From: Streptomyces physcomitrii
GTDB taxonomy: Bacteria; Actinomycetota; Actinomycetes; Streptomycetales; Streptomycetaceae
Reading direction: 5' to 3'
DNA length: 39,541 nucleotides
NCBI RefSeq assembly: GCF_012273655.1
Contig: NZ_JAAWWP010000038.1
Span: forward strand, 1-39,541
Part shown: positions 24,075-31,520 of the stretch, one piece after another
Layout: every line of letters begins with the position of its first letter
Position numbering within the stretch: position 1 is the stretch's first letter
Notes under the pieces: model-generated
Databases searched by the model: none
The model's input: only the letters and a program-made list of their open reading frames with translations
Told to the model about the DNA's origin: nothing
Made by a program: the position numbers and the translations under genes

Positions 24075-25268
24075 ATGCCCACGCCGCCCTCCGCCCCCGG
24101 GACCCTCGCGATCGGTCCGCATCTCGTCACGCCCCCGGTCGTGCTCGCCCCCATGGCGGGCATCACCAACGCCCCCTTCCGCACCCTGTGCCGCTCCTTC
24201 GCCGAGGGCGAGGGCTGGGGCGCCGCCACGCCCGCCGAGCCCGGCGCGGGGCACCGGGGGCTCTTCGTCAGCGAGATGATCACGACCCGGGCGCTGGTCG
24301 AGCGCAACGAGAAGACCATGCAGCTGATCCACTTCGACGCGAGCGAGAAGCCGCGCTCGATCCAGCTGTACGGGGTGGACCCGGTGACGGTCGGCAAGGC
24401 GGTCCGCATGATCGCCGAGGAGGACCTCGCCGACCACATCGACCTCAACTTCGGCTGCCCGGTGCCCAAGGTGACCCGCAAGGGCGGCGGCTCCGCCCTG
24501 CCCTACAAGCGCCCGCTGCTGCGCTCCATCCTGCGCGAGGCGGTGACCGGGGCCGGGGAGCTGCCGGTCACGATGAAGATGCGCAAGGGCATCGACGACG
24601 ACCACCTGACCTTCCTGGACGCGGGCCGGATCGCCGTCGAGGAGGGCGTGACCGCCATCGCCCTGCACGGCCGTACCGCCGCCCAGCACTACGGGGGCAC
24701 CGCCGACTGGGAGGCGATCGCCCGCCTCAAGGAGCACGTCCCGGAGATCCCCGTCCTCGGCAACGGCGACATCTGGTGCGCCGAGGACGCCGTGCGGATG
24801 ATGCGCGAGACCGGCTGCGACGGCGTGGTGGTGGGCCGCGGCTGCCTCGGCAGGCCCTGGCTGTTCGGGGATCTGGTGGCCGCCTTCGAGGGCGGCGGCG
24901 CGCCCGCGGCCCCGAGCCTGCGGCAGGTGCGCGAGGTGATGCTCCGTCATGCCGCGCTGCTCGGCGAGTGGATCGGCGAGGAGGCGCGCGGGGTCGTCGA
25001 CTTCCGCAAGCATGTGGCCTGGTACCTCAAGGGCTTCGCGGTCGGCTCCGAGATGCGCCGCCGACTCGCCGTCACCTCCTCGCTCGCCGAACTGGCCGCG
25101 GGCCTGGACGAGTTGGACCTCGACCAGCCCTGGCCCGCCGGTGCCGACGGCCCGCGCGGCCGCACCTCCGGCAACAACCGGGTGGTCCTCCCGGACGGCT
25201 GGCTGAAGGACCCCTACGACTGCGCGGGTCTCGGCGAGGACGCGGAGCTGGACACCTCGGGGGGCTGA
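24075..25268 (+). CDS. dus: tRNA-dihydrouridine synthase
   Basis: A 397-residue FMN-dependent enzyme that reduces specific uridines in tRNA D-loops. The DUS signature is present: APMAGITNAPFR at 25-36, LNFGCPVPKVTRKGGGSAL with catalytic Cys128, and IALHGRTAAQHYGG, with the FMN phosphate site GNGDIW...GVVVGRGCLGRPW. A 20-residue insertion near 43-62 (EGEGWGAATPAEPGAGHRG) follows the first motif. The C-terminal helical RNA-binding domain is complete. The ATG at 24075 is directly preceded by GGGGGA, too close for an ideal ribosome site, so a leaderless start is possible. It most resembles DusB-type proteins, but the subclass cannot be fixed by eye. Confidence 0.94.
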   Translation: MPTPPSAPGTLAIGPHLVTPPVVLAPMAGITNAPFRTLCRSFAEGEGWGAATPAEPGAGHRGLFVSEMITTRALVERNEKTMQLIHFDASEKPRSIQLYGVDPVTVGKAVRMIAEEDLADHIDLNFGCPVPKVTRKGGGSALPYKRPLLRSILREAVTGAGELPVTMKMRKGIDDDHLTFLDAGRIAVEEGVTAIALHGRTAAQHYGGTADWEAIARLKEHVPEIPVLGNGDIWCAEDAVRMMRETGCDGVVVGRGCLGRPWLFGDLVAAFEGGGAPAAPSLRQVREVMLRHAALLGEWIGEEARGVVDFRKHVAWYLKGFAVGSEMRRRLAVTSSLAELAAGLDELDLDQPWPAGADGPRGRTSGNNRVVLPDGWLKDPYDCAGLGEDAELDTSGG

Positions 25269-25281
25269 ACTCCCCGAGGTG
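25253..25281 (+). terminator. terminator overlapping the dus stop codon
   Basis: CACCTCGGGG (25253-25262) pairs with CCCCGAGGTG (25272-25281). The dus TGA lies in the loop. The gene beyond is convergent, so it may act in both directions. Confidence 0.65.
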
Positions 25282-25335
25282 GAAGGGTGGTTCGGGCCCA
25301 TGCCCGGAAGGGGCGGGCCCGGTGGCCGCTGCCGC

Positions 25336-25848
25336 TCAGGTCGCGCTGGAGAGCCAGTAGAGGGTGTAGAGGACCCCGGCCAGCGGTCCCGGGAAGGCCA
25401 CCGCGCCGAGGGCGGCCAGCTTGACCTGGCGGGGCAGGCCCTTGGCGGTGAGGAAGGCGTTCATCACGGCGACCACCGCGATCACGGCGGCCAGGCCACC
25501 AGCCGGGAAGAGGAAGTACGGCAGCGGGTTGCCGCCCGCGATCGCCGCCCAGAAGCTGATGTTGAGCGCGCAGAAGACCAGCCAGCCGAGCGAGAGCACG
25601 GTGACGCTCCAGAAGACGGCGGCCAGCGCCGAGGCGGTCCCCGTCTTCCGGGCGGCGGGCCGCACCGGGCCGGGCGCCCACCAGGTCCCCGGCCCCTGCG
25701 GCGGAAGCGTCCCCGGCCCCTGCGGAGGCAGCGTCCGCCCGTGCGGAGGCAGTGTCCGCGGGCCCGGCAGCGTTCTGGTGCCCGGCGGGAGCGTCGGTCC
25801 GGCACCGGACTGCGGGCGGCTGTAAGGGTGTTGCGGCGGTCCGAACAT
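25336..25848 (-). CDS. membrane protein with proline-rich repeat N-terminus
   Basis: A 170-residue protein of unknown function. Residues 1-66 are Pro/Gly-rich and repetitive, with TLPP, RTLPGP, RTLPPHG, TLPPQGPG and TLPPQGPG units, and probably lie on one face of the membrane as a disordered tail. Three hydrophobic spans follow: about 74-105 (ALAAVFWSVTVLSLGWLVFC), 110-135 (LPYFLFPAGGLAAVIAVVAV) and 142-168. This tail-plus-few-spans layout resembles many small Streptomyces membrane proteins, but no specific family was recognised. ATG at 25848 has a weak GAGGGC site about 8 bp upstream. It is convergent with dus. Confidence 0.7.
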   Translation of the reverse strand: MFGPPQHPYSRPQSGAGPTLPPGTRTLPGPRTLPPHGRTLPPQGPGTLPPQGPGTWWAPGPVRPAARKTGTASALAAVFWSVTVLSLGWLVFCALNISFWAAIAGGNPLPYFLFPAGGLAAVIAVVAVMNAFLTAKGLPRQVKLAALGAVAFPGPLAGVLYTLYWLSSAT

Positions 25849-25938
25849 CTCAGGCGCCCTCTCTGACTCCGGCTCTGGCTCCGGCCCCGGCGGGGGCGTG
25901 GTGCCAGTCTGTTCGGCGGCGGACCGCCGGGAATCGGC

Positions 25939-25973
25939 GCAGGTACTCAGACGGACCGCAGGTACCTACTCAG
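25939..25973 (-). repeat. paired TGAGTA...TACCTGC direct repeat
   Basis: On the minus strand CTGAGTAGGTACCTGC (25973-25958) is followed by CTGAGTACCTGC (25950-25939), two copies differing by a 4-bp insertion, 90-125 bp upstream of the membrane protein start. Likely regulator binding sites; the factor is not known. Confidence 0.4.
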
Positions 25974-25999
25974 GTGGCGGGGCACGCGGCGAGCGCGCT

Positions 26000-26021
26000 A
26001 CTCCGGGCCGCGGGCCGGAGT
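26000..26021 (-). terminator. hairpin after the SDR gene
   Basis: ACTCCGG (26000-26006) pairs with CCGGAGT (26015-26021) around an 8-base GC loop, 8 bp past the SDR stop. Confidence 0.5.
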
Positions 26022-26029
26022 CGCCGCCC

Positions 26030-26746
26030 CTACCGCGTGGTGAAGGCGCCCCCGTTGACGTGGAGGGTCTGGCCGGTGAGGTGGCGGGCGCCGGGTGAGG
26101 CGAGGAAGGCGACCGTCGCCGTGATGTCCTCGACCGTGCCCGCCCGCTTGTCGTGGGTCTCCGCGACCAGGGCGCGGTGGCGTTCCTCGCTCAACTGCCC
26201 CTGGAAGAAGTTCGTCCCGGCGATGTACCCGGCGGAGATGACATTGCAGGTGATGCCCCGGGGGGCGAGTTCCGCGGAGAGGGAGGCGTTCCAGGCGCCC
26301 AGTGCGGCCTTGGCCGCGCCGTAGGAGCCCCCGCGGCGTTCGGCGCCGATCGAGCCGATGCTGACGACGGAGCCGCCGGGGCGCAGCCGGTCCTGGACGG
26401 CGGCCGTGGTGAGCACGGCGGTGAGCAGGTTCTGCGCCAGGGCGGCCTCCCACTGGGCGAGCAGGGCCGCCAAGGCGGGCTCGTCACCGGTGGCCGCAGG
26501 GGGCAGACCGCCCGCGGCGTTGACCAGGACGTCCAGCGCGGGCAGTTGGTCGGCGAGCGCCTGGACCCGCCCGGGGTCGGAGGCGTCGCAGACGAGGCCC
26601 CGCACCCCCAGCTCCGCGGCGGTCGCCTCGACGGTGGCGGGGGTGCGTCCGGTGAGGAGGACCTCGGCGCCTTCGGCGGCGAAGGCCGCCGCGACGGCCC
26701 GGCCGATGCCGCTGGTGCCTCCGGTGATGAGAACGGTGCGGGTCAA
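26030..26746 (-). CDS. SDR-family NAD(P)-dependent oxidoreductase
   Basis: A 238-residue classical short-chain dehydrogenase/reductase. Cofactor motif TGGTSGIG is at 8-15, NAAG at 76-79, catalytic Ser near 129-132 and YGAAK with Tyr142 and Lys146. The C-terminal GQTLHVNGGAF is typical of FabG-like members. The start is read as TTG at 26746, because GGAGGAG lies 3-9 bp upstream and the Rossmann fold begins at once; no ATG or GTG fits. It is divergent from a MarR-type gene with a perfect palindrome between, so it is probably the regulated target. Substrate unknown. Confidence 0.9.
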   Translation of the reverse strand: MTRTVLITGGTSGIGRAVAAAFAAEGAEVLLTGRTPATVEATAAELGVRGLVCDASDPGRVQALADQLPALDVLVNAAGGLPPAATGDEPALAALLAQWEAALAQNLLTAVLTTAAVQDRLRPGGSVVSIGSIGAERRGGSYGAAKAALGAWNASLSAELAPRGITCNVISAGYIAGTNFFQGQLSEERHRALVAETHDKRAGTVEDITATVAFLASPGARHLTGQTLHVNGGAFTTR

Positions 26747-26793
26747 GGCTCCTCCTGCCGCCCTCGGGTGCTCCGTGAGCGGACCCGATGCTC

Positions 26794-26813
26794 TACGTTT
26801 AGATCTAAACGTA
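26794..26813. promoter_or_regulatory. perfect 20-bp palindrome, likely MarR operator
   Basis: TACGTTTAGATCTAAACGTA is a perfect palindrome centred between the SDR start (26746) and the MarR start (26844). It is AT-rich in a very GC-rich setting. Its size and symmetry suit a MarR dimer controlling both divergent genes. Confidence 0.75.
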
Positions 26814-26843
26814 CACGCCATCGAGGACGACGGGAACGCAACC

Positions 26844-27383
26844 GTGGCCGAGACGAACCCCGCTCCCCGGGATCCCGCTCCCTCCGCCGCCGGAATCGCC
26901 GCGGCCTGGCAGCGGGAGCGGCCGGGCACCCCCACCGAGTCCATCGAGATCGTCACGCCCCTGTGGTGGCTGGGCAAGCTCTTCGCCGACGACCGCGGCC
27001 GGGTGCTGCGGGAGGCGGGGATCGACGCGGCCACCCTCGACCTGCTGTCGGTGGTCCGCCGCTCCGGGCCGCCCTACGCCCTCAGCACCCGCGAGATCGC
27101 CGCCCGCACCCTCGTGACCGCCGGTGCCGTCTCCCAGCGGGTCGCGAGGGCGGAGCGGGAGGGCCTGGTCCGGCGCACACCCGGAACCACCGGCCGCCGT
27201 ACGGTCCTGGTGGAGCTGACGGACGCGGGCCACGCGCTGATCGAGCGGTCCGTCGACGCGGTGCTCGGCCGGGAGGCCTCCCTCGTCCAGGGCCTCACGG
27301 AGCAGGAACGCGCCGCGCTGACCGGCCTGTTGGGCAAACTCCTCGAGGATGTACGGCAGCGGGTGGCCCGGCGGCCGGAGTGA
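26844..27383 (+). CDS. MarR-family transcriptional regulator
   Basis: A 179-residue winged-helix protein. The core at about 60-130 has ATLDLLSVVRRSGPPYALST, then REIAARTLVTAGAVSQRVAR as recognition region and GRRTVLVELTDAGH as the wing. The N-terminal ~30 residues are Pro/Ala-rich. GTG at 26844 is chosen as the first start after the operator; the ribosome site is weak (GGGAA 7 bp upstream). It probably autoregulates and represses the divergent SDR gene through the palindrome at 26794-26813, releasing on binding a small aromatic or phenolic ligand as MarR proteins often do. The ligand is unknown. Confidence 0.88.
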   Translation: MAETNPAPRDPAPSAAGIAAAWQRERPGTPTESIEIVTPLWWLGKLFADDRGRVLREAGIDAATLDLLSVVRRSGPPYALSTREIAARTLVTAGAVSQRVARAEREGLVRRTPGTTGRRTVLVELTDAGHALIERSVDAVLGREASLVQGLTEQERAALTGLLGKLLEDVRQRVARRPE

Positions 27384-27388
27384 CCCGT

Positions 27389-27453
27389 CCTGACTGCCCC
27401 CTCCTGACTGACCCGTCCTGACTGAACCGCTCCGGGCCGACCGCTCCTGACTG
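27389..27453. repeat. CCTGACTG direct repeats
   Basis: CCTGACTG occurs at 27389, 27403, 27417 and 27446, spaced 14, 14 and 29 bp. It sits in the 212-bp gap between two convergent genes. The rest of the gap holds no gene. Confidence 0.5.
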
Positions 27454-27595
27454 CCCCCGTGGGCCGATCCCCGCGGGCCGACCCCGCCACCCCGGAGGGC
27501 GCGCGGCCCCGCCGTCCGGCCTCTCCGGCAGTCCGGGCCTTCGTCGGCAGCCTCGGCCTCCGGCAGTCCTGGCCCTGCCTCCGGCTCGGCGGCGG

Positions 27596-29866
27596 TCAGG
27601 CACCCCCGATCGCGGTGAGCAGGGCCAGCGGAGCGGCGGCCGAGCGCGACTCGCGCAGGCAGGCGTGCGGGCAGGGCACCGGGGCCGGATGGCTCCCCCG
27701 GGGGTATCCGGCGAGCACCGCGGGCAGCCGGAACCCGTCCGTGGCGGCGGCCTCTACCAGGGCGGTGGCGACGGTGCGGGCCTCGTCGTGCAGCCCGTAG
27801 CGGGCCAGGCCGAGCGCGATCAGGGCGTTGTCGTGCGGCCAGACGGATCCGCGGTGGCGGGAGAGCGGGTGGTAGGCGCGCTGGCCCGCGGCGAGGGTGC
27901 GCACGCCCCAGCCGGAGAAGAAGTCCTCCGCCAGCAGCCGCCGCCCGACGGTCTCCCCGTACTCCTTGTCCAGGAGCCCGGACCACAGCAGATGGCCGGC
28001 GTCCGAGGCGAGGGCGTCGTACTGGCGTCCCTCGCCGTCCAGGGCGAGCGCGGGGAAGCCGCTGCGCTCCATCCAGAAGTCCCGCTGGAAGCGGTCGCGC
28101 AGATCGGCCGCGGCACGGGTGAGCTGGGCGGCGTAGGGCTCGTCCGCCCAGACGCTGCGGGCGAGTCGGGCGGTACGGCGGAGCGCGTCGTAGGCGTAGC
28201 CCTGCGCCGCGGCGGCGGTGACCGGGCCGCTCGGGCGTTCCCCTTCGGCGGAGCAGATGGCGCCGGGGGAGTCCTTCCAGTTCTGGTTGGCGAGGCCGCC
28301 CTCGTCGGCGCGGTAGACGAGGTAGCCGCGGGAGGTGAGCCCGCCGTGGTCGAGCATCCAGGTGAGGGCGGCGCGGGCATGCGGTTCGAGACGGCGGGCG
28401 AGGGCGAGGTCGCCGGTCTGCTCGGTGTAGGCGCCGAGCAGGACGAGGAAGAGCGGGGTGGCGTCGACGCTGCCGTAGTAGCGGCCGTAGGGCACCTGGC
28501 CGAAGTGGGCCAGCTCGCCGTGGCGCACCTCGTGCACGATCTTGCCGGGCTGGGCGACGGCGCCGCCGCGGTCGGCGGTGGCCTGCACGGCGGCGAGCGC
28601 GGGCAGCGTGGCCGCGGCGAGCCCCGGCCGGTACGGCAGGGCGAAGAGCGAGGTCAGCAGGGCGTCCCGGCCGAGCAGGGCGAGGAACCAGGGCACCCCG
28701 GCCGCGGGCACCCGCAGCGCCTCCCCGTCCGGCCCCTCGGCGGGCACCTGGAGCGAGGCCAGATCGGCGAGACCACGGGTACAGGCGGCGGCCAGCTCCG
28801 GCCAGTCGGGCAGCGGCAGTCCGGCGGCGAACTCGGCCTCGGTGGTGTCGGTTTGGCCATCGCTGTCGGTGAACTCGGCCTGGGCAGAGGCGGCGTGGTG
28901 TGCCGCACTTGCGAACTCTGCTTGTACGGAGGCGGGTTGATCCTCTGCTGTCTGGCGCTCGACATTGGGGCGGTCGGCCTGGCGTACGGGCCCGTCGAAC
29001 TCAACCTCGGCGGTGGCGGTCTGACGTGCGGGTCCGTCGAACTCGGTTCCGGCGGTGGCGGTTTGACGTGCGGGCCCGTCAACCCCGGCCTCGGCGGTGA
29101 CCGGCTGGCGTACGGACCCGTCGAACTCGACTTCGACCCTGGCCGTTCGGCGTACCGCTTCCTCGACTCCCGCTCCGGCGGCGGCAGTTGCCCGTACCGG
29201 CTCCTCGGCCGTGCCGGACCCCGGGGCCCGCTCGCCGCCGTGCGGCAGGGCGGTGACGCGGAGTCGGAGCTCGCACTCCGCGTGCGGTTCCAGGGCGAGG
29301 GACCAGACCAGGCGGCGGGCGCCGGTACCGGTGTGGATCACGGCGTCGGGGGCGGGGGTGGCGCTGACCTCGGTCGCGGACTCCCAGTCGCCGCGCCGGT
29401 AGTCGAAGCGCACCCCGTCGGGCCGGGCCTCGCGGCTGCGGACGGCGCCGGGCTTGGCGTAGGTGCGCAGGTCGGCGCGTAACTCGAACTGGTCGCTGAA
29501 GTCGGCGTCGGCGGTGAGTTCCAGGCGCAGGCGCTGCGGCACCGGGCGGTTGGAGACCAGGCGCAGGATTTCGGTGAACCCGCCCTCGACGAGGGCCTGT
29601 TCACGGAAGAGGGTGTGTGCGGGCGGCTCCTGGCGGCCGCCGCGCGGGACCAGCACGCAGCGCGCGGGGCGCTCGCCGTCGAGCGGGCTCAGTACCTCGG
29701 GCACCGCCCCGTCCAGGGTCAGCTGCCAGCGGCTCAGATGCCGCGCGTCGCGGACGAACAGCCCTTCGGGCGGGCCGCCGTGGCCCCCGCCCATGTCACC
29801 GCTCTCGTCCAGCGCGGCGTAGGTCTCGCCGCGTACCAGGAGTTGCTGCCGTTCGGCTCTGCTCAT
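27596..29866 (-). CDS. glycogen-debranching-type amylo-alpha-1,6-glucosidase family protein
   Basis: A 756-residue protein. Residues about 8-215 form the N-terminal beta-sandwich of glycogen-debranching (GDE N) proteins, with LFVRDARHLSRWQLTLDG and LVSNRPVPQRLRLEL. Residues about 245-350 are a 14-residue tandem repeat insert. From about 352 an (alpha/alpha)6 glycosidase domain follows, with PWFLALLGRDALLTS, YYGSVDATPLFLVLLG and HRGSVWPHDNALIALGL. Such enzymes act on alpha-1,6-linked glucans or related oligosaccharides, though many members have unknown substrates. No export signal is seen, so it is cytoplasmic. Its ATG overlaps the upstream hydrolase stop (ATGA). The ROK regulator lies across the divergent region. 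Activity on glycogen itself is unproven. Confidence 0.88.
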   Translation of the reverse strand: MSRAERQQLLVRGETYAALDESGDMGGGHGGPPEGLFVRDARHLSRWQLTLDGAVPEVLSPLDGERPARCVLVPRGGRQEPPAHTLFREQALVEGGFTEILRLVSNRPVPQRLRLELTADADFSDQFELRADLRTYAKPGAVRSREARPDGVRFDYRRGDWESATEVSATPAPDAVIHTGTGARRLVWSLALEPHAECELRLRVTALPHGGERAPGSGTAEEPVRATAAAGAGVEEAVRRTARVEVEFDGSVRQPVTAEAGVDGPARQTATAGTEFDGPARQTATAEVEFDGPVRQADRPNVERQTAEDQPASVQAEFASAAHHAASAQAEFTDSDGQTDTTEAEFAAGLPLPDWPELAAACTRGLADLASLQVPAEGPDGEALRVPAAGVPWFLALLGRDALLTSLFALPYRPGLAAATLPALAAVQATADRGGAVAQPGKIVHEVRHGELAHFGQVPYGRYYGSVDATPLFLVLLGAYTEQTGDLALARRLEPHARAALTWMLDHGGLTSRGYLVYRADEGGLANQNWKDSPGAICSAEGERPSGPVTAAAAQGYAYDALRRTARLARSVWADEPYAAQLTRAAADLRDRFQRDFWMERSGFPALALDGEGRQYDALASDAGHLLWSGLLDKEYGETVGRRLLAEDFFSGWGVRTLAAGQRAYHPLSRHRGSVWPHDNALIALGLARYGLHDEARTVATALVEAAATDGFRLPAVLAGYPRGSHPAPVPCPHACLRESRSAAAPLALLTAIGGA
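28820..29131 (-). repeat. in-frame 42-bp minisatellite in the debranching gene
   Basis: The encoded protein repeats with a strict 14-residue period. FDG-type units start at residues 248, 262, 276 and 290 (EFDGSVRQ, GVDGPARQ, EFDGPARQ, EFDGPVRQ), and AEF units at 318, 332 and 346 keep the same phase. The first four DNA units are close to identical, for example CCCGTCGAACTC ... GGCGGTGGCGGT ... GACGTGCGG. It lies exactly in the linker between the N-terminal and catalytic domains. Confidence 0.75.
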
Positions 29867-31392
29867 CGCTCCGTTTCCTCCCTGTGGCCCCTGTCGCGGG
29901 GGTCGTCCCAGGCGCCCCCGCCGCCTCTGCCCGAGGCGTCGTGCAGCAGGTCCAGTGCCAGCGCGGCCGTCCAGCCGAATCCGCGGGCACCGAGTCCCTC
30001 GCCGGTCCGCGCGTCCACGTACTCGGCGAAGCCGGTCGCGGGCGCGAGTGTGCGCACCGACTGCCCGAGGGCGTCGGCGAGTTGACGCAGCGCGCCGTGT
30101 CCGGGGCGGCGGGCGGCCTGCAGCCGCAGTCCGCGCTCCAGGAGCCAGGCGGTGTTGAACCAGGCCGGTCCGCGCCAGTAGCGCCGCGGCTCGAAGGCGT
30201 GGCCGACGAGGTCGTAGCTGGGGACCAGGCGGGCGGCAGCGCCGAGGGCGAAGTGCTCGCCGCGCAGGGTCGCCACCAGGGTGTCGACCGCGTGGGCGGG
30301 GAGCCGGGGCAGGATCAGCGGGACCAGGCCCGCGACCGAGCGCTCGGGCACCAGCGCGCCGGTGGAGAGGTCGCGGCAGAGGAACATCCCGGCCCGCGGC
30401 GACCACAGCCGGGCGAGCAGGGCGCGGGTCAGCGCGGCGGCGCGCCGCTCGCTGCGCAGGGCGGCCCGCGGGTCCCCCAACTCCCTCGCGATCCTGGCCA
30501 GTGCGTGCTCGGAGGCGATCAACAGGGCGTTGAACGCCGGGTCTTCGACCGCGAAGGCCGCGAAGTCCCGTGCGCCGTCGGTGTAGTGGCCGTCCCGGTA
30601 GTCGGCGGCGAGGCGTACATAGCGCCCGTAGTCGAGGTCGGTCGGGCGGTCCGGCACCGCGCCGTGGTCCAGGTCGGCGCGGCGGAAGGTGCGCGGCGCG
30701 GCGGGTTCCACCCGGCTGAGCGGGCCGTCCCAGCAGGGGCTGTTGTCCATGCCCTGCTCCCAGGGGTGCAGGACGCTCGCCAGTCCGTGGCCGCCCGCGT
30801 CCCTGCGGGTCAGCAGATAGTCGTGCCAGGCGGCGAGCCGGGGCCGCAGCCGGTGCAGGAAGCCGCGGGCACGGGAGAGCCCGGGGTCGGCGCAGTGCAC
30901 CAGCCAGGCCGCCAGCGCGTGCACCGGGGGCTGCACGATCCCCGAGGTCTCCACGGCGGCCGGGGCGCCCGCGGCCCGCCCCGCGGTGGAGGACCGCCAG
31001 AAGTCCGGGCTCGGGAAGTAGGCGTCGAGGGGGACCGCCGGGTTGAAGACGATGTGCGGTACGCGGCCGTCGCCCCACTGGGCCGCGAGCAGCGTCTCCA
31101 GCTCGGCCTGGGCCCGCCCCGGCGCCAGGTGCCGCAGCCCCACCGCGATGAACGCCGAGTCCCAGGACCACTGGTGGGGGTAGAGGCCGCGGGAGGGCAC
31201 CGTCGAGCTGCCGGTGCGGTTGCGCCGGAGCACCTGCGCGGCGGCCAGGTGCAGGGACTCCGCCGCCGGGTCGCCTTCGCGGGTCAAGTCCGTTGCGGGG
31301 CGGGGGTGTTCGCGGTGCGGTCCGCCGGGCGGGGCAGGATGGCCCCCGGGAAGTGCCGTGGGCCGGGCGGCCAGTTGGGTCGAGCGGTCCAC
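29863..31392 (-). CDS. MGH1-like/GH63-type glycoside hydrolase
   Basis: A 509-residue (alpha/alpha)6-barrel glycosidase. Landmarks are YPHQWSWDSAFIAVGLRH at 71-88, VLHPWEQGMDNSPCWDG at 208-223 and YWRGPAWFNTAWLL near the C-terminal third, as in bacterial GH63/MGH1-like enzymes such as mannosyl- or glucosylglycerate hydrolases. No signal peptide, so it is intracellular. The GTG at 31392 has GGAGG 4 bp upstream. The first ~40 residues are Pro/His-rich and not conserved, so a later start is possible. It is first in a two-gene operon with the debranching-type gene. The pair may degrade a cytoplasmic glucan or compatible-solute glucoside; the substrate is unknown. Confidence 0.85.
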   Translation of the reverse strand: MDRSTQLAARPTALPGGHPAPPGGPHREHPRPATDLTREGDPAAESLHLAAAQVLRRNRTGSSTVPSRGLYPHQWSWDSAFIAVGLRHLAPGRAQAELETLLAAQWGDGRVPHIVFNPAVPLDAYFPSPDFWRSSTAGRAAGAPAAVETSGIVQPPVHALAAWLVHCADPGLSRARGFLHRLRPRLAAWHDYLLTRRDAGGHGLASVLHPWEQGMDNSPCWDGPLSRVEPAAPRTFRRADLDHGAVPDRPTDLDYGRYVRLAADYRDGHYTDGARDFAAFAVEDPAFNALLIASEHALARIARELGDPRAALRSERRAAALTRALLARLWSPRAGMFLCRDLSTGALVPERSVAGLVPLILPRLPAHAVDTLVATLRGEHFALGAAARLVPSYDLVGHAFEPRRYWRGPAWFNTAWLLERGLRLQAARRPGHGALRQLADALGQSVRTLAPATGFAEYVDARTGEGLGARGFGWTAALALDLLHDASGRGGGGAWDDPRDRGHREETER

Positions 31393-31444
31393 TCATCCTC
31401 CCCGAGGACGGGCCACCGAGGAGTTCGGCGACAACTACCGTAGA

Positions 31445-31460
31445 GTTACGTCTATTTAAC
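31445..31460. promoter_or_regulatory. possible ROK operator
   Basis: GTTACGTCTATTTAAC (31445-31460) is an imperfect palindrome (GTTA ... TAAC, 5 of 8 pairs) in an AT-rich patch of the 128-bp divergent region. ACAC (31459-31462) and GTGT (31475-31478) form a second loose pair. Confidence 0.35.
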
Positions 31461-31520
31461 ACGCAGAACTCCCTGTGTAATGCGCACTTGACCGAAGCAA
31501 GAGGCAGACGAGGAGTGGGG

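Noticed and set aside
28800..29140. A CRISPR array at the regularly spaced repeats
   Set aside because: The 42-bp units are contiguous without unique spacers and are in frame with a protein.
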